64,000 bases of DNA from Panagrolaimus kolymaensis (Eukaryota > Nematoda > Chromadorea > Rhabditida > Panagrolaimidae), in assembly GCA_028622995.1 (NCBI GenBank), contig JAJQJQ010000011.1:1984001-2048000 (forward strand). The letters are read 5' to 3'. The position numbers and the translations under genes were made by a program. Shown here piece after piece: positions 22,833 to 33,811 of this stretch (the first letter of the stretch is position 1; each line of letters opens with the position of its first letter). The notes under the pieces are model-generated. The model had not been told where the DNA came from and did no database searches. It saw nothing but the letters and a program-made list of their open reading frames with translations.

Positions 22833-24649
22833 ATGCCGTAAGTTTTTCTTTGACAAATTTTTTGCTAAAATTTCAAGAATATTTTTTAGGAAAAAATCGG
22901 GTGCATCCAAGGTCAGTCGTGAAGTGTTTAAAAAGATGGCGAATCATTCCGAGCCAAGAATCAAAAAGTATGTTTTTTCTTTTGATTTAATACTCTAACC
23001 TTTCAATTTTTAGATCTGCACCAAATCAAGTTGAAAAGAATACGACAACTGCAATGAAAAGTAACACAACAACTTCAACGAATAAAAGTGCATTATCACA
23101 AAATGAACAACAAACGCCAAAAGAATCATCAGATTTGGATCAAGAAATTGCAAGAACTCTCACTCATCATCAATGGTATCATGGAATGATGCCTCGAGAT
23201 GAGATTGAAGATTTACTCAAAAAAGATGGTGATTTTTTAGGTAAATGTTATTACTTTGCATTCTGAGAGTTAACATAAAATATTTTTTAGTGCGTCGTAC
23301 TGATGTTGCAAATAAATGCCGCTATGCTGTTTCGGTTTTTAACAAGAATCGTATTCGTCATATCCTTCTCAATCATGCCAATGGACTGTGGGCCATCAGA
23401 GAATCAAAAAAGAAAACTATCATCGAGCTCATTGAATATATCGTTGACAAAAAGCTTCCCGTGCAAATGGATGGAACTCTTCTTATAACAGCTGTACCAC
23501 GACCTGAGTATTACATTTTACACGTAAGTGGTTAAATTGGTTAATTTATATCTTATGATAATCTTTTTAGGAACATATTGAACTTGGCAAAAAACTTGGT
23601 GGTGGTGCCTTTGGCGACGTACATATCGGAATATGGAAAAAGACTCATGGTGAGTTCATTCAATTTTCATTCTTCAACTTCTAAAAATGTTATAACTTTT
23701 TAGGCGAAGGCGTTAATGTTGCTATTAAGAAATTGAAAGGAATGATGCAGAAGAAGGAACGTTGCGAATTTGTCAAGGTATGCTTTTAACATGGACGTAT
23801 TTATAAACTAATGTTATATTTAGGAAGCTAGAATAATGAGAAAGTTTCATCATCCAAATCTTGTACAACTTATTGGAGTGGCACCAAATGAAACACCAAT
23901 GATGATCATTCTTGACCTTTGTCCTGGTGGAAGTCTCCGATCACATTTAAAGAAGCATCCTGAACTTGGAAAAGATAGACTTACAGCTTTCTGTATCGAT
24001 GCCTGTCGTGGAATGTGTTATTTGAGTGCAAGAAAAGTAATTCATAGAGGTAAATTTTATTTTTTTATTACTCTTTTCCTTATTGTTCCTTTAATTGAAT
24101 TAATACCTAAAATATTTTTTTAGATATTGCCGCTCGTAATTGCTTACTTGGAAAACACGATGAAGTCAAAATCAGCGATTTTGGTCTATCTGTTGCAAAT
24201 GCCGACATTCTTAAACTCGATACTCTAAAATCAATGCCTGTTCGATGGTTATCACCCGAAACCTTGAAAAAAGGTGAATTTTCTACAGTATGTTTTCTTT
24301 GTTTTTCTGCATACTTTTTTATATCTCTTTTTAGAAATCGGACGTATGGTCATATGGTGTTATGGTATATATTCTTAAATTGGGTTTTCTCTCATTCATT
24401 ATATTTTTCTAGATATGGGAAATCTTCGTTTATTGCAAGAATGATCCATTTCCTGGTTTATCCAATGCTGAAGCTCGTGCTAAAATTATGTCCGGACGTG
24501 ATCCATTAGAAGCACCCGAAGGAACTCCACCAATTCTTCAAAACGTTATGAACTTTTGCTTTACACAAGATCCTGCATTGCGACCTGATTTTGAAGCATT
24601 ATTAAGAATGTTGTCACCTAAAGAACATCCACCAACAAGAGATGATTGA
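22833..24649 (+). CDS. SH2-domain non-receptor tyrosine kinase, copy 2 (tandem paralogue)
   Basis: Ten exons: 22833-22837, 22890-22967, 23014-23240, 23291-23523, 23571-23649, 23704-23777, 23824-24049, 24124-24287, 24335-24364 and 24413-24649, giving 450 residues. The architecture matches copy 1: basic tail, SH2 (WYHGMMPRDEIEDLL, FLVRR) and kinase (GGGAFG, AIKKL, HRDIAARN, DFG, PVRWLSPE). The catalytic residues are intact. Differences from copy 1: no intron at the SH2 Trp-Tyr, one additional intron (23650-23703) before VNVAIKK, and a normal GT donor where copy 1 has GC. Exon ends are otherwise in the same places. C. elegans relatives of this short SH2-kinase family are largely germline or sperm kinases, so a similar role is possible but only inferred. 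Confidence 0.93.
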
Positions 24650-24987
24650 TTCAATTAAAAAAAATTATTTATTTACTTTTTAATACCATGTTTATTTACT
24701 AATAAAAAATAATTTTATAACAATTTTTGTTTGTTTGTGATTTTATTTCTCATTGTTGAGGGTTCTGAATTTTTTGAATTAACGATTACTAATCGAGGCA
24801 TTTGGTTATTATTTCTAAAAGTTATCCTAAAAATTATTGATGAAGATGTTAGAGTCCCATATGCCCAGATTTAGACTTGGATTTTCTTTTTGAAACAAAT
24901 AAAAGCCTCGATAATGGTCGCGAACCACTTTTCATCAATGGTGTATTTCTATTGAAAGCTAAAAATAATTCAAGTATATTAATGAGA

Positions 24988-27900
24988 CTATTTTATTTGT
25001 GACTTTGCTCCGTAATCACTTGATACATAAAATGGTGAAATATTAGAATTGCATGAAATTTTTTAAGGATAAATAAAAGCTTACTGTGGATCGATTGTGG
25101 AATTATAGAAGGATGGAGGACGGATTGTTGTTGTTGTTGGTGCTGCTGCATGGGATGATGAAGATAAATGGGTAGGGGAGCTCTCGAATGGATTCGTCGA
25201 TTGACGAGTGTCGCTGCGACTGAACGCCGCCTGTAATTCTGCATTTTATAAATCGCCAAAATATTATTTTTTATTTAGTTAAAATTACCTTACCTTTTCT
25301 ACGGGTGTCCAACAATTTGAACTATTTATTGATGCATTAATATCATACGTTCCACGTCGAAAATATTTGGGTGTTACGCCGCTTGGTTGAACCGAATGTT
25401 GCTGTTGTTGCGGTGGCAGCTGATGGTGTTGTTGTTGTTGCTGGTGAGGGTGTGGGTGCTGCTGTTGCTGTTGATGGTGATAGTGATGATGGGATTGTTG
25501 GTTGTTCTAAAATATTGAGAAAGCTTAAATGAAGAAAAAAAAACTACGAAAATATCAATCAAACTTACATGTAATTGATGGAAGGATTCTGATTTAGTCA
25601 TACCATAATGTCCTCCTCCACCGCTTTGCAATGGTGGCCAATTTCTTTGTCCATCTTGATCATTGACATTTATTTTCAAATGATTGTATGAACGTGTCTC
25701 TCTCAAAGGACACATTCTTGGGTCTTGTTGCTTCCAACCTCCAATCAAATCATTAACATTTGGAAGTCCTAAAGCTGCTCGATTTCGTCGAAGTTCATCT
25801 TCCCTTTCCTTTAAATTTTGAATTTCCGCTGCAATTCTTGATTCAGTTCGAATCCCATTATTGTTTTCGATGACTGGTGGAATTTCACGAATTTGTGGTT
25901 GTGGCTTTGGAAATTGAAGCGGCGTGGGTGAAGGCGATTGCTTTTTTGTGATCAAAGCCACCGCAGATTTTTTCATAAATCTTCCACCCTTTTTAAGTAT
26001 ATTCCATTTTGATTCTTCATATACGGGATCTTCATGTTCGATTGATGATTGTCGAGGAGCTGGATAAGGAATTTCATTTGAATGACGTCCAGATTTAGCA
26101 TATATTTTTGTTTCAATTTGTGAATCATATATTTCTCCTTCACGTTCTGTTTCTTGTCGTGATAAACTTGAACTGCCACTAACAATTCGAGAAATTTCTT
26201 CTGATTTCATTGAAGCAACTCTTTCTATTACTCTCTTTTGTAAACCGGCTTTAGCCACTTTTCGACCACCACGAAGTCTTTTGGCTGGTCGTCGCATTTT
26301 TCGAATTCGGGCGAGTTCATTTGCTTCTTTGAGTATCACAATTTTGCGTGGAAGCCGATTCATGCGATCAACAACTTCATTGGAAATTTTAAGATTAAGA
26401 TAATCCACAATTTGCCAATTTGATTTGAAATATTGAAGAAGGAGATCTGCTTCATCGGAAAGAATATCAGATCCATTTTTTGGCGATTTTATCTTATTCA
26501 ACAATGGCGATGGAGTTCTCGTAGAAATTGGAAGCGATGGTTCAGGTTTACGATATTGAAGTTGTGGAGGTGGAGGAGGCAATGTATCATTTTGTGTTGA
26601 TTGTTTTATGACGTCATCGGTTGCAAGGTTGACAGGAGTTGGTTTTTGAAGTTTGGGAGTTATGCTTCCAGCTTTAATGAGTAAATTTTGTGGCGGAGGT
26701 GGAGGTGGTGGAATATTGCCTCCTTTCATCATCAATGGTGGTGGAGCGGGAACTTTAGCATTCGCTTTAAATTGATTTTCTCCTATTGACATGACTGATC
26801 TCAATGAATCCTTTCCTTTATTATTAGGCTCTTTATTGAGTAAATTAACAACGGATCGAACTTTTGAGGAATGCATGGGTCTCGCCATTTCCAAATCATA
26901 AAGCCTTTCCTCTTCCATTTCTTTTGCAGCAATCGATCGACGTTGTTGAATTTTTTGCTGAATTTCTTCAATCTCTTTCTGATGTTGAGATTTTTGAAGA
27001 GGCTCCCATAATTTTTTGTTTTCATTTTGAGATGCATATTTTGGATTTACATTAGGATTAGCAGCAACAATTTGGATTGTTTTTGTTTGGGGTTTTTGTT
27101 TCGGAGTTTCTTCATCAATTTCATCTATTTCTTCAAGATATGGTTGAACATCTTCGAGTCGAACTTGATTTGAATTTTGTCGATGATTATTGTCATTTTG
27201 AGACGAAAAGACATTATCATCTTCTTCAAGATCATAACCTCGACCATAATGTTGCCCATTCGAATGTCTTGAAACTTGTTCATCAATCGATTGTCTTCGC
27301 TGGCGATAGTTAGCAGTTGACATCTTCCTTCCATATCCATGATGATTTTGTTGCTCATTTTCAAATTCCTTTTCATAATCACTTCCTCGCCTTCCTTCTC
27401 CATGCCTGGGATAATGATGCGTTTGTTTCGTTCCCATCATTGGTCGAATCTTTTCATAAACTCCATTCCCATTATTACTTAATTGCTGTTGACGTTGTTG
27501 TTGTTGCTTTACGAGGGGATGATTATTTAAAGCAGTTCGAAAGCTACCAGTACTTCGAGCTAAATTTATGCTTGCTTTTTGAGGGCGTATATCTGGAAGA
27601 GGCATGGGCTCTTCTTCCTCTTCATCATATTCAGAATCAACATTTTTAAAACTTCCATCATATTTTGATGATCGATGATGACCACCACCGAAATCTATTC
27701 TTGGAGGATTACCACGGCCATCGATAATTTCATAATCATATTCATTAAAATCATCATCATTTGTGGTGGAATTTGAATGAACTTGATTTACGGAATGATG
27801 GCTAAAAATAATTTTTTAGAGTTATATTTTAGATTGAAATGTGTACGATAGTTATACTACCACAGTATGAAGATATGGTAAATCTTTTTGAACCCTTTGT

Positions 27901-28142
27901 TTATCTTTCCAATAAATAAAAGACATTGAAACCGAAAATCTAATCTATTATCTCTCCTATCTTGTATGGAACCCGTTGATAATTTCATACCTATATTTAT
28001 TTCTCAATTCATCTTGGTGATATCCGCTTCCATCTCGACTATTATTAGATGATTGTTTTCCATCGACGCTTATAGTAACAACAGGAGCTGAATAATGTTC
28101 CTTTGAATATCTTGGCTTTGATGAATCTTTAACTCGAACCAT
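24988..28142 (-). CDS. Long disordered Pro/Gln/His-rich protein, unknown
   Basis: Exons 28142-27991, 27801-25569, 25506-25294, 25230-25085 and probably 25018-24988 give about 924 residues. Exon 2 alone carries 744 codons. Most of the protein is low complexity: acidic patches (DEEEEEP), Gln runs, proline strings (NIPPPPPPPQ, TLPPPPPQ) that could bind SH3, WW or EVH1 domains or profilin, and a His/Gln tract near the C-terminus. One segment (about residues 480-580: LLLQYFKSNWQIVDYLNL, RMRRPAKRLRGGRK) looks folded or helical and strongly basic, and may be the functional core. I do not recognise it. The last small exon rests on a weak CAAG acceptor and is uncertain. Confidence 0.7.
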
Positions 28143-28553
28143 AATTATTTCCGCTTTTTTAATTTGAAAAATAAAAGAAATAAATAAATGAGAAAATAAT
28201 TTTTTGAATTAAAATTTTGCTTCCTTTCAAATCTTGAAAAGCTATATGACTGCTTCTTATTGCTTTCATACAATCTAAATCAAAAGAAGGGGACGGTCAA
28301 ACTTCAATTTCGACAATTTCCTTTTTTTTTTCATCGCAAAAATTATTTCATTTTCGCCATTGATGGACAGCTGAAAAGTATCGCTTTGTCTAAATTCTGA
28401 CAGCTACGAAATGAAGGGACAAAACCGGAGGTGCGCAAAGGATCAACAGAGGTCAAACAAGCAAAAGGAAAAAGTTTAAAACGAATGAAAAACAAAGTAA
28501 TAACATAAAAATGGTTTATAACAATTAAAGGACAGAAATTAAAAATAACATTA
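28143..28553. other. Intergenic, no gene seen
   Basis: About 400 bp between the start of the disordered-protein gene and the stop of the MRG gene, both on the minus strand. AT-rich, with no credible coding exon. Promoter of the downstream minus-strand gene presumed. Confidence 0.4.
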
Positions 28554-29711
28554 TTACAATGAACAGTTATTATTTTGATTTTGAGTTGGAACATAATCAG
28601 TTTGACTTAAATATTCTGCATGCCTTCCCATAAAACCAGCAAGTTCACTCAAAATAAATTTCAATTCAGTTTGTTCAGGAGTTAATTCATCGACGTCTTG
28701 TAATTGATCTTTGAGAAGTTTCATAAAGCGTATAAGATGAATGCTACCAGCATGAAAACGCATTGGAACTTCATCAGAGCGCCATCCACCATCATTATCA
28801 TATGAAAGTTGAATTTCTCTGATTGTAAGAGGTTCAAGGTTGCGACGTTTGAAAAGATCAGAAACATATTTCTGAGAACCTCGAATTTCATTTTCATTTG
28901 AATATTGAACAAACTTGCTGAAAAACTTTCTTTCAAAGAGACCACAAAATTTGTCCATAGTTACTTCTTTTAAGCTAGAGAATAAGTCAATCTCTTTGTC
29001 ACACTAAAAATATTAGAAACTTGTTACTTTTAATCGAAAGATTTTAAGCCTTACATTACAGAGAATTTCATGAACAGTATATCTTGGTGGAACTTTGGTG
29101 ATGAAATCGTGAATGTGCATACTTCTATCAGCTTCATTAAATCTGTCGATTGTTTCAAGGTTTACAGGAGACACAATAAGTTCATGATCATTGCCTTCTT
29201 CAGAAAAGTCATCATCAACATCATCATTATGATCTTCCAAGAAAAAACGAGGTATCATATCATAACCAGCACGGAGAGCAGTAAGTTCTTTATTGTATTT
29301 CTAAAATTTTAAGTACATTAATAACAACATAATAGCAGAATAATAAGATACTAACCTTACAATATTGTGTCATAGAAGGATTGTGAGGAAGAAATGATGC
29401 CTTTGCTTGTTCAAAGTTGAAGGTTTGATCATGAGTTCTGTTGTAATTCTGCTACAAAATAATAGACATCTTATAAATAATAAAAATAAACTTACTTCAA
29501 AATGGACTTTGAAAGTCAAAGAAGCTCCTTCAGCATTTTTGGATATGATCTTAGAGTCATAATACATTTTAGATTTTTGACATAAACACCAGATTGATTC
29601 TCCAACATATAAACCTTGAATCCATGAATCAGTTGCATGCGCTGTTGGCATAAGGATAAAGACATCATCAGGTTGCGATGGAATGAATTCAGGTTGCTCG
29701 GAATAAGTCAT
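28554..29711 (-). CDS. mrg-1: MRG/MORF4L-family chromatin protein (chromo barrel + MRG domain)
   Basis: Exons 29711-29496, 29451-29356, 29300-29055 and 29003-28554 give 335 residues. The N-terminal part resembles a chromo barrel (about 33-75: YVGESIWCLCQKSKMYYDSKI...SLTFKVHFE). The C-terminal MRG domain (about 155-325) has the family spacing: PPRYTVHEIL near its start, then FHAGSIHLIRFMKLL and LSELAGFMGRHAEYL. In nematodes MRG-1 binds methylated H3K36 chromatin and recruits SIN3-type complexes. The usual GWN..WDEW stretch of the barrel is replaced by QNYNRTHDQTF, so histone binding may differ. The assignment is by pattern. Upstream non-coding exons are possible. Confidence 0.7.
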
Positions 29712-30235
29712 ACGTAGAACAAAAATTTGTAAAGCAGTTGAAATTGAAAATAAACAACTTTTTGAAGACACAAAAAAGTAAGCAAAACTTGGAATGATTG
29801 AAAAAATAAAAATGCAAGTAAATTTCCTGATTTCACCGTAATAACCTTTTCGTGTTAAAAACCTGGCAAATTTAAATAATTCAATATTAGGGCATTCTTT
29901 AATGAAGAAATTTTCACCCAATTTTAAGCTTATTGCTGTTTAAATATTACCAAAAATTAATCTTTCCTTTTTGTCAGCCATATACTTGAAATTTCATAAA
30001 AATTTATTTGTTTACATTTCTTATATGTTTATGCATGCATATCTGAGCTTTAAAAAGGAATATTTTTTTAATGATTTTCCAATAAAATTTTAGTATTCAT
30101 TAAATGTTAATTAATGATGAGAGAAGAAAAGACTCGGCCAAGGTCATTGATTTGATAATTGTTGTTGTTTGAATTGACATGAGCGCAATTTTTATATTTT
30201 AGGAAAGTACGGAATTTTAAAGTTCATTTATTAAA
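29712..30235. other. Divergent intergenic region MRG / ZP-C gene
   Basis: About 525 bp between two divergently transcribed genes. AT-rich, with an ATATTTTAGG acceptor-like site at about 30200, shortly before the plus-strand start. No coding exon is supported. Confidence 0.35.
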
Positions 30236-30914
30236 ATGAAACGTGTGTCTTTAATTTTACTATTGCCAACTTTATTATATGGATTAGATGAAAAACACTT
30301 GGAAGTTTCTGAATTGCCTATAGCAAAGTTTGTTCCTCCTAATTGTTCATATACTGTAAGAAGAAATGATCAATATGGAGCTGAAATTAAAGAGTAATGA
30401 AATTTTCTTGAAATCACACAGTTTAAGAATATTTGTAATTTTTTTTAGTTCGGTTTCGGTAGGAGATCCATTATTTCATCAATGGAAATGTGCTTCCACT
30501 GGTTCACTTTATTGCATTATGGTTCATAGTTGTTCAATATCTCATAATGCTGGAAGAAGAGCTAAGAGAGTTGAAATTATTGATGAATTTGGTTGTTCAA
30601 TCTATCCAGAATTAGTGCCAAATATGAATTATTTTAATGACACCCAAGCTGGATTTTCGAGCAACGCATTTTTGATTGATATTGAGCAAGTAAGAATCTT
30701 ACATAATTTTATACGATAACAGTTTGCTCCTGCTTAATTACATATTTTTGAGTTTGCTTTTACATGCTTCAGCGATAACAGAACAATAAAACACCATTCC
30801 ATTCCATAACAATTTTTAACTTTTTAGATGTCCTTATTTTTTCAATGTTCTCTAAAGTTTCTTGTAAAAAGTGATGGCTTTTGTCGACGGCCATTATGTG
30901 CTCGAAAAAATTGA
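30236..30914 (+). CDS. Short secreted ZP-C half-domain protein (cuticlin-like)
   Basis: Exons 30236-30393, 30449-30689 and 30828-30914 give 161 residues. A signal peptide (MKRVSLILLLPTLLYG) is followed directly by a region matching the C-terminal half of nematode zona pellucida (cuticlin) domains: CSYTVRRND, SVGDPLFHQWKC, YCIMVHSCSI, RVEIIDEFGCSIYPEL, and MSLFFQCSLKF with late CRRPLC cysteines. It has no ZP-N half, no furin site and no transmembrane tail, all of which typical cuticlins have. It may be a real minimal ZP-C protein or a decayed, truncated copy. The reading frame is intact across all junctions. Confidence 0.8.
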
Positions 30915-31206
30915 TAACTTCATTTATTATTATTTTTTGATTAATAATAATTATTGATTAAAGCTTTATTTTAAAAGATTTTATAATGGATGACAAAATT
31001 AAATGATAATACATTTTTTTTATAATGATGTTGTTCCAGGGATAAAAGAATAAGGATAAGAAAATATCACTAAATAATGTGAATAATAAATGAAAGAAAA
31101 AGAAGGATAATAAAGAAAAATTTTAAAATAAAAAAACATGGCGGCGGCGAAAAAAGAAAAGTTGATGGAAACTTTTTGATTTGAAGAAAAAATAAAAACA
31201 AATAAT

Positions 31207-33029
31207 TTATTCTTCCTCTTCTTCGTCTTCTTCTTCTAAAAATGGATGGAGGAGATTAGTTTTTTGGAAATATTTAGGGTATGAAGACCGAGCTCACCTT
31301 CTTCTTCCTCTTCTTCAGCAGCGGGTTCTTCAGCTGCAGGCGCAGAATCTTCTGTGGGTTTTTCTTCCTTATCTTCATCAGCTGGTTTATTATCTTCAGT
31401 TTTGGATTTTTCTGATTTATTCTTGTTTGACCATTCAGGCTTGTCACCTTTAGCTTTCTAAAATTAACAATCATCATTTTTAACTAATGGAAAATTTAAT
31501 GGAATGTTAGCTACCTTCTGAACAAGCTCATCCAATACGTTTTCTTTTTTAACAACTTTAAGTTGTGAACGGAAATCTTGTTTTTCGCCAGTTTTGGCTT
31601 CACCAAGTTTCTTGAATTTGTTATCGTATTTTGATACTTTCTTGAGGGAAGGTTTGACGCTGAAATGAATTCATTCAATCATAAAAATTATCCGCTATCA
31701 ATTCCAATCAATACCATTAGAAAAAAGAAAAAAAAATTGTTTAAATAAAGCATGGGCAGTCTCAAAAAAGAAAAAAGAAGTTAGGTTTTTGTCATATTAG
31801 TTAAAACCACATGTTATTAATGATCTGTGGCTTTTTTTTTTTTGCAGCACAGCACAAGAAAACATTGGGATTTAGTTTCAGTTAGAAAAAAATAAATAAA
31901 GGAAGTTACAGTAATCAAAAAATAAAACAAGTAGAGAATGAGGAAAGTGTAACTTACAATTTTCCTCGGAGATCATTGACAGCGATGGTGAGTTCGTTGA
32001 TCTAAAATTTGGTAGTTTCTAGTAAATGGTTTATTGATAAGTAAAGCTTTATTCAAATGAAATATTACGGGTTTGTTTTAGAAAAATAGAGCTATCAAAA
32101 AATTAAACGGTAGTTATGCTGATTCATTTTTTAAATTACTTTGCAATTATGGAATTATGAAATGCTTACTTCTGAATCTTTAGTCGCGACAGCTGAATTG
32201 ATATCAAATTTTTCTTCTTCAAGCTTTTTAACCTTTTCAAACAAATCATTGTAAATGGATTCAAGCTTTCCATGATCGTTGATGGAATCAATATCAGGAA
32301 GGGCTGGAATACGTGAGCCTAAAGCTGATTGACGTTCCTTTTCACGAGCAAGTTGTTGTTGTTTGAGATCTTCGGCGGCTTTCATCATGAGAAGCTTGCG
32401 AAGCTTCTTCTTACGTTCAGGGGTAAGGAAACCCTTCTTTGCACGCTTTTTGGAACCTGCTTCTTCAAGACGCTTACGAACTTCAGCCTTCTTGCGTTCA
32501 CGTTCTTCAGCCTTGCGTTGAGCATCGGATGCTCCAGATTCACCATCATCATCCATGGCGCCGCCATAGCGGACTTCTTCAAAACTAAAATTATGGTAGG
32601 TAAATAAGTGGAAATGGTGAGATTATTAGCAATAAGAAATCATCCATTTGAGGTTAAAGGGACATAGCTATTTCATGTCTTTTTTGAAATTTCGATAGTG
32701 GGGACTGAAAGTTACACTTGGTAAGGCGCGTGTTTGAATTACCGTGTAAGACAGAAGTGACACGGTAATTCAAACACGCGCCGCCCCAACTGTTCCTATC
32801 AGCCCCAGTATCGAAATTTTTGAAAAGGCATGAAATAGCTATGTCCCTTTAAAATTAAATCCTTTTTATAAGTCTAAACCTTCATAAAAAGAAAGGTGTA
32901 AAAGACCAAAAAGTAAAAAAAATAGAAATTTTAATTTGGAATTTATCAAAACATTAAAACCGTAATTTAATAACCTAAAAAGGGAATAAAATATCCAATA
33001 ACAAACCTTTCGGGCAATAATTCTGACAT
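31207..33029 (-). CDS. Troponin I
   Basis: Inhibitory subunit of the thin-filament troponin complex in muscle. Exons 33029-33007, 32584-32170, 32001-31958, 31659-31515, 31457-31298 and 31235-31207 give 271 residues. Family blocks are [19 protein letters not shown] (N-terminal helix), [23 protein letters not shown] (IT-arm helix), [21 protein letters not shown] and [21 protein letters not shown] (inhibitory region). The Glu-rich acidic tail ending EEEDEEEEE is typical of nematode troponin I (UNC-27, TNI-1/2/3). Which paralogue it is cannot be decided. Intron 1 contains a foldback element (32654-32852). Confidence 0.95.
32654..32852. mobile_element. Foldback/MITE-like element in troponin I intron 1
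   Basis: Both ends read TTAAAGGGACATAGCTATTT on their own strand, and the terminal inverted repeats are perfect for 24 nt. A second internal inverted repeat is perfect for 23 nt (32725-32747 against 32760-32782) with a 12-nt loop. The TTAA at each end could be a piggyBac-type TTAA target duplication or part of the repeat. No coding capacity. The intermediate arms (about 32685-32705 and 32800-32820) are similar but mismatched. This is the expected structure of a non-autonomous DNA transposon. Confidence 0.8.
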
Positions 33030-33811
33030 GGTGGGCGAAAAACAGCACGACTGATTCGACCTTGCTGCAGATATCAAAAATGTAAAGCAAAATTTAAAGC
33101 TTGCTATTGAAAAGGCGGTCCGCTGTTGTTTAGTTCTTTTTCTTTTTCATATACTCTTGCTTGCTGCTGCTTCTTCCAAAATCAACTTTAGCTTTGCCAA
33201 CAACGGCTGTTTGTTTCATTCGGGCTTTAGACAGACAATCAGGCAAAAATCGAAATAGCATTGATTATTTGCATTAAAGAAATGCAGTCAGTTTCTTATT
33301 TAAAAGATCAAAAAGTTGTAAAGATATTTTTCTCATATCTTTCAATTCTTTTTTTTTTGTTGCCAATCGAGGAAGCAAGGCAGTTGGTTGATCGTCGTTA
33401 CGGCAAACAATGATCGCGCCCCCTCATCTTTGCTGCTGCCGCCGCCTCCCTTTTATTGAGAGTAGGCGTTTAAAGTCGATATGTATGTCTCTCTTTCTTC
33501 TTTCTTTTGTTCTTCTCAATTTAATCCAGAAAGAACGTCCTCATCATCAATGAAGATGGAGGGATCGATCAAAAGAAAACAAAAGTTGTATGCCATTTTT
33601 TTTCTTTCAAATTTTTTAAAAGAGATTATTTTATCAACTCAAAAAATTGCCTTTATTTTTCTCTCTCACATCCAAGTTTGAAAAAAATAAATAAGAAGAA
33701 ACAAAAAACGCTAACAATTAAAACAAATGGATAAAAGAAATTTATGTGCAAGAAACAACAACAAATACAGAAATAAAAAATACAAAAAAATGATCAAAGG
33801 AATAGAACATT
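33030..33811. promoter_or_regulatory. Region upstream of troponin I
   Basis: About 780 bp between the troponin I start and the THOC2 stop, both minus strand. It contains a GC-richer patch at about 33380-33460 with CTGCTGCCGCCGCCTCCC, which stands out in this AT-rich context, and TGCTTGCTGCTGCTTC-like repeats near 33160. It probably includes the muscle promoter. No gene is seen. Confidence 0.4.

Noticed and set aside
29712..29921. Upstream extension of the MRG gene frame to 29921
   Set aside because: The extension reads through hydrophobic T-rich sequence unlike a chromo-barrel N-terminus. The ATG at 29711 fits better.
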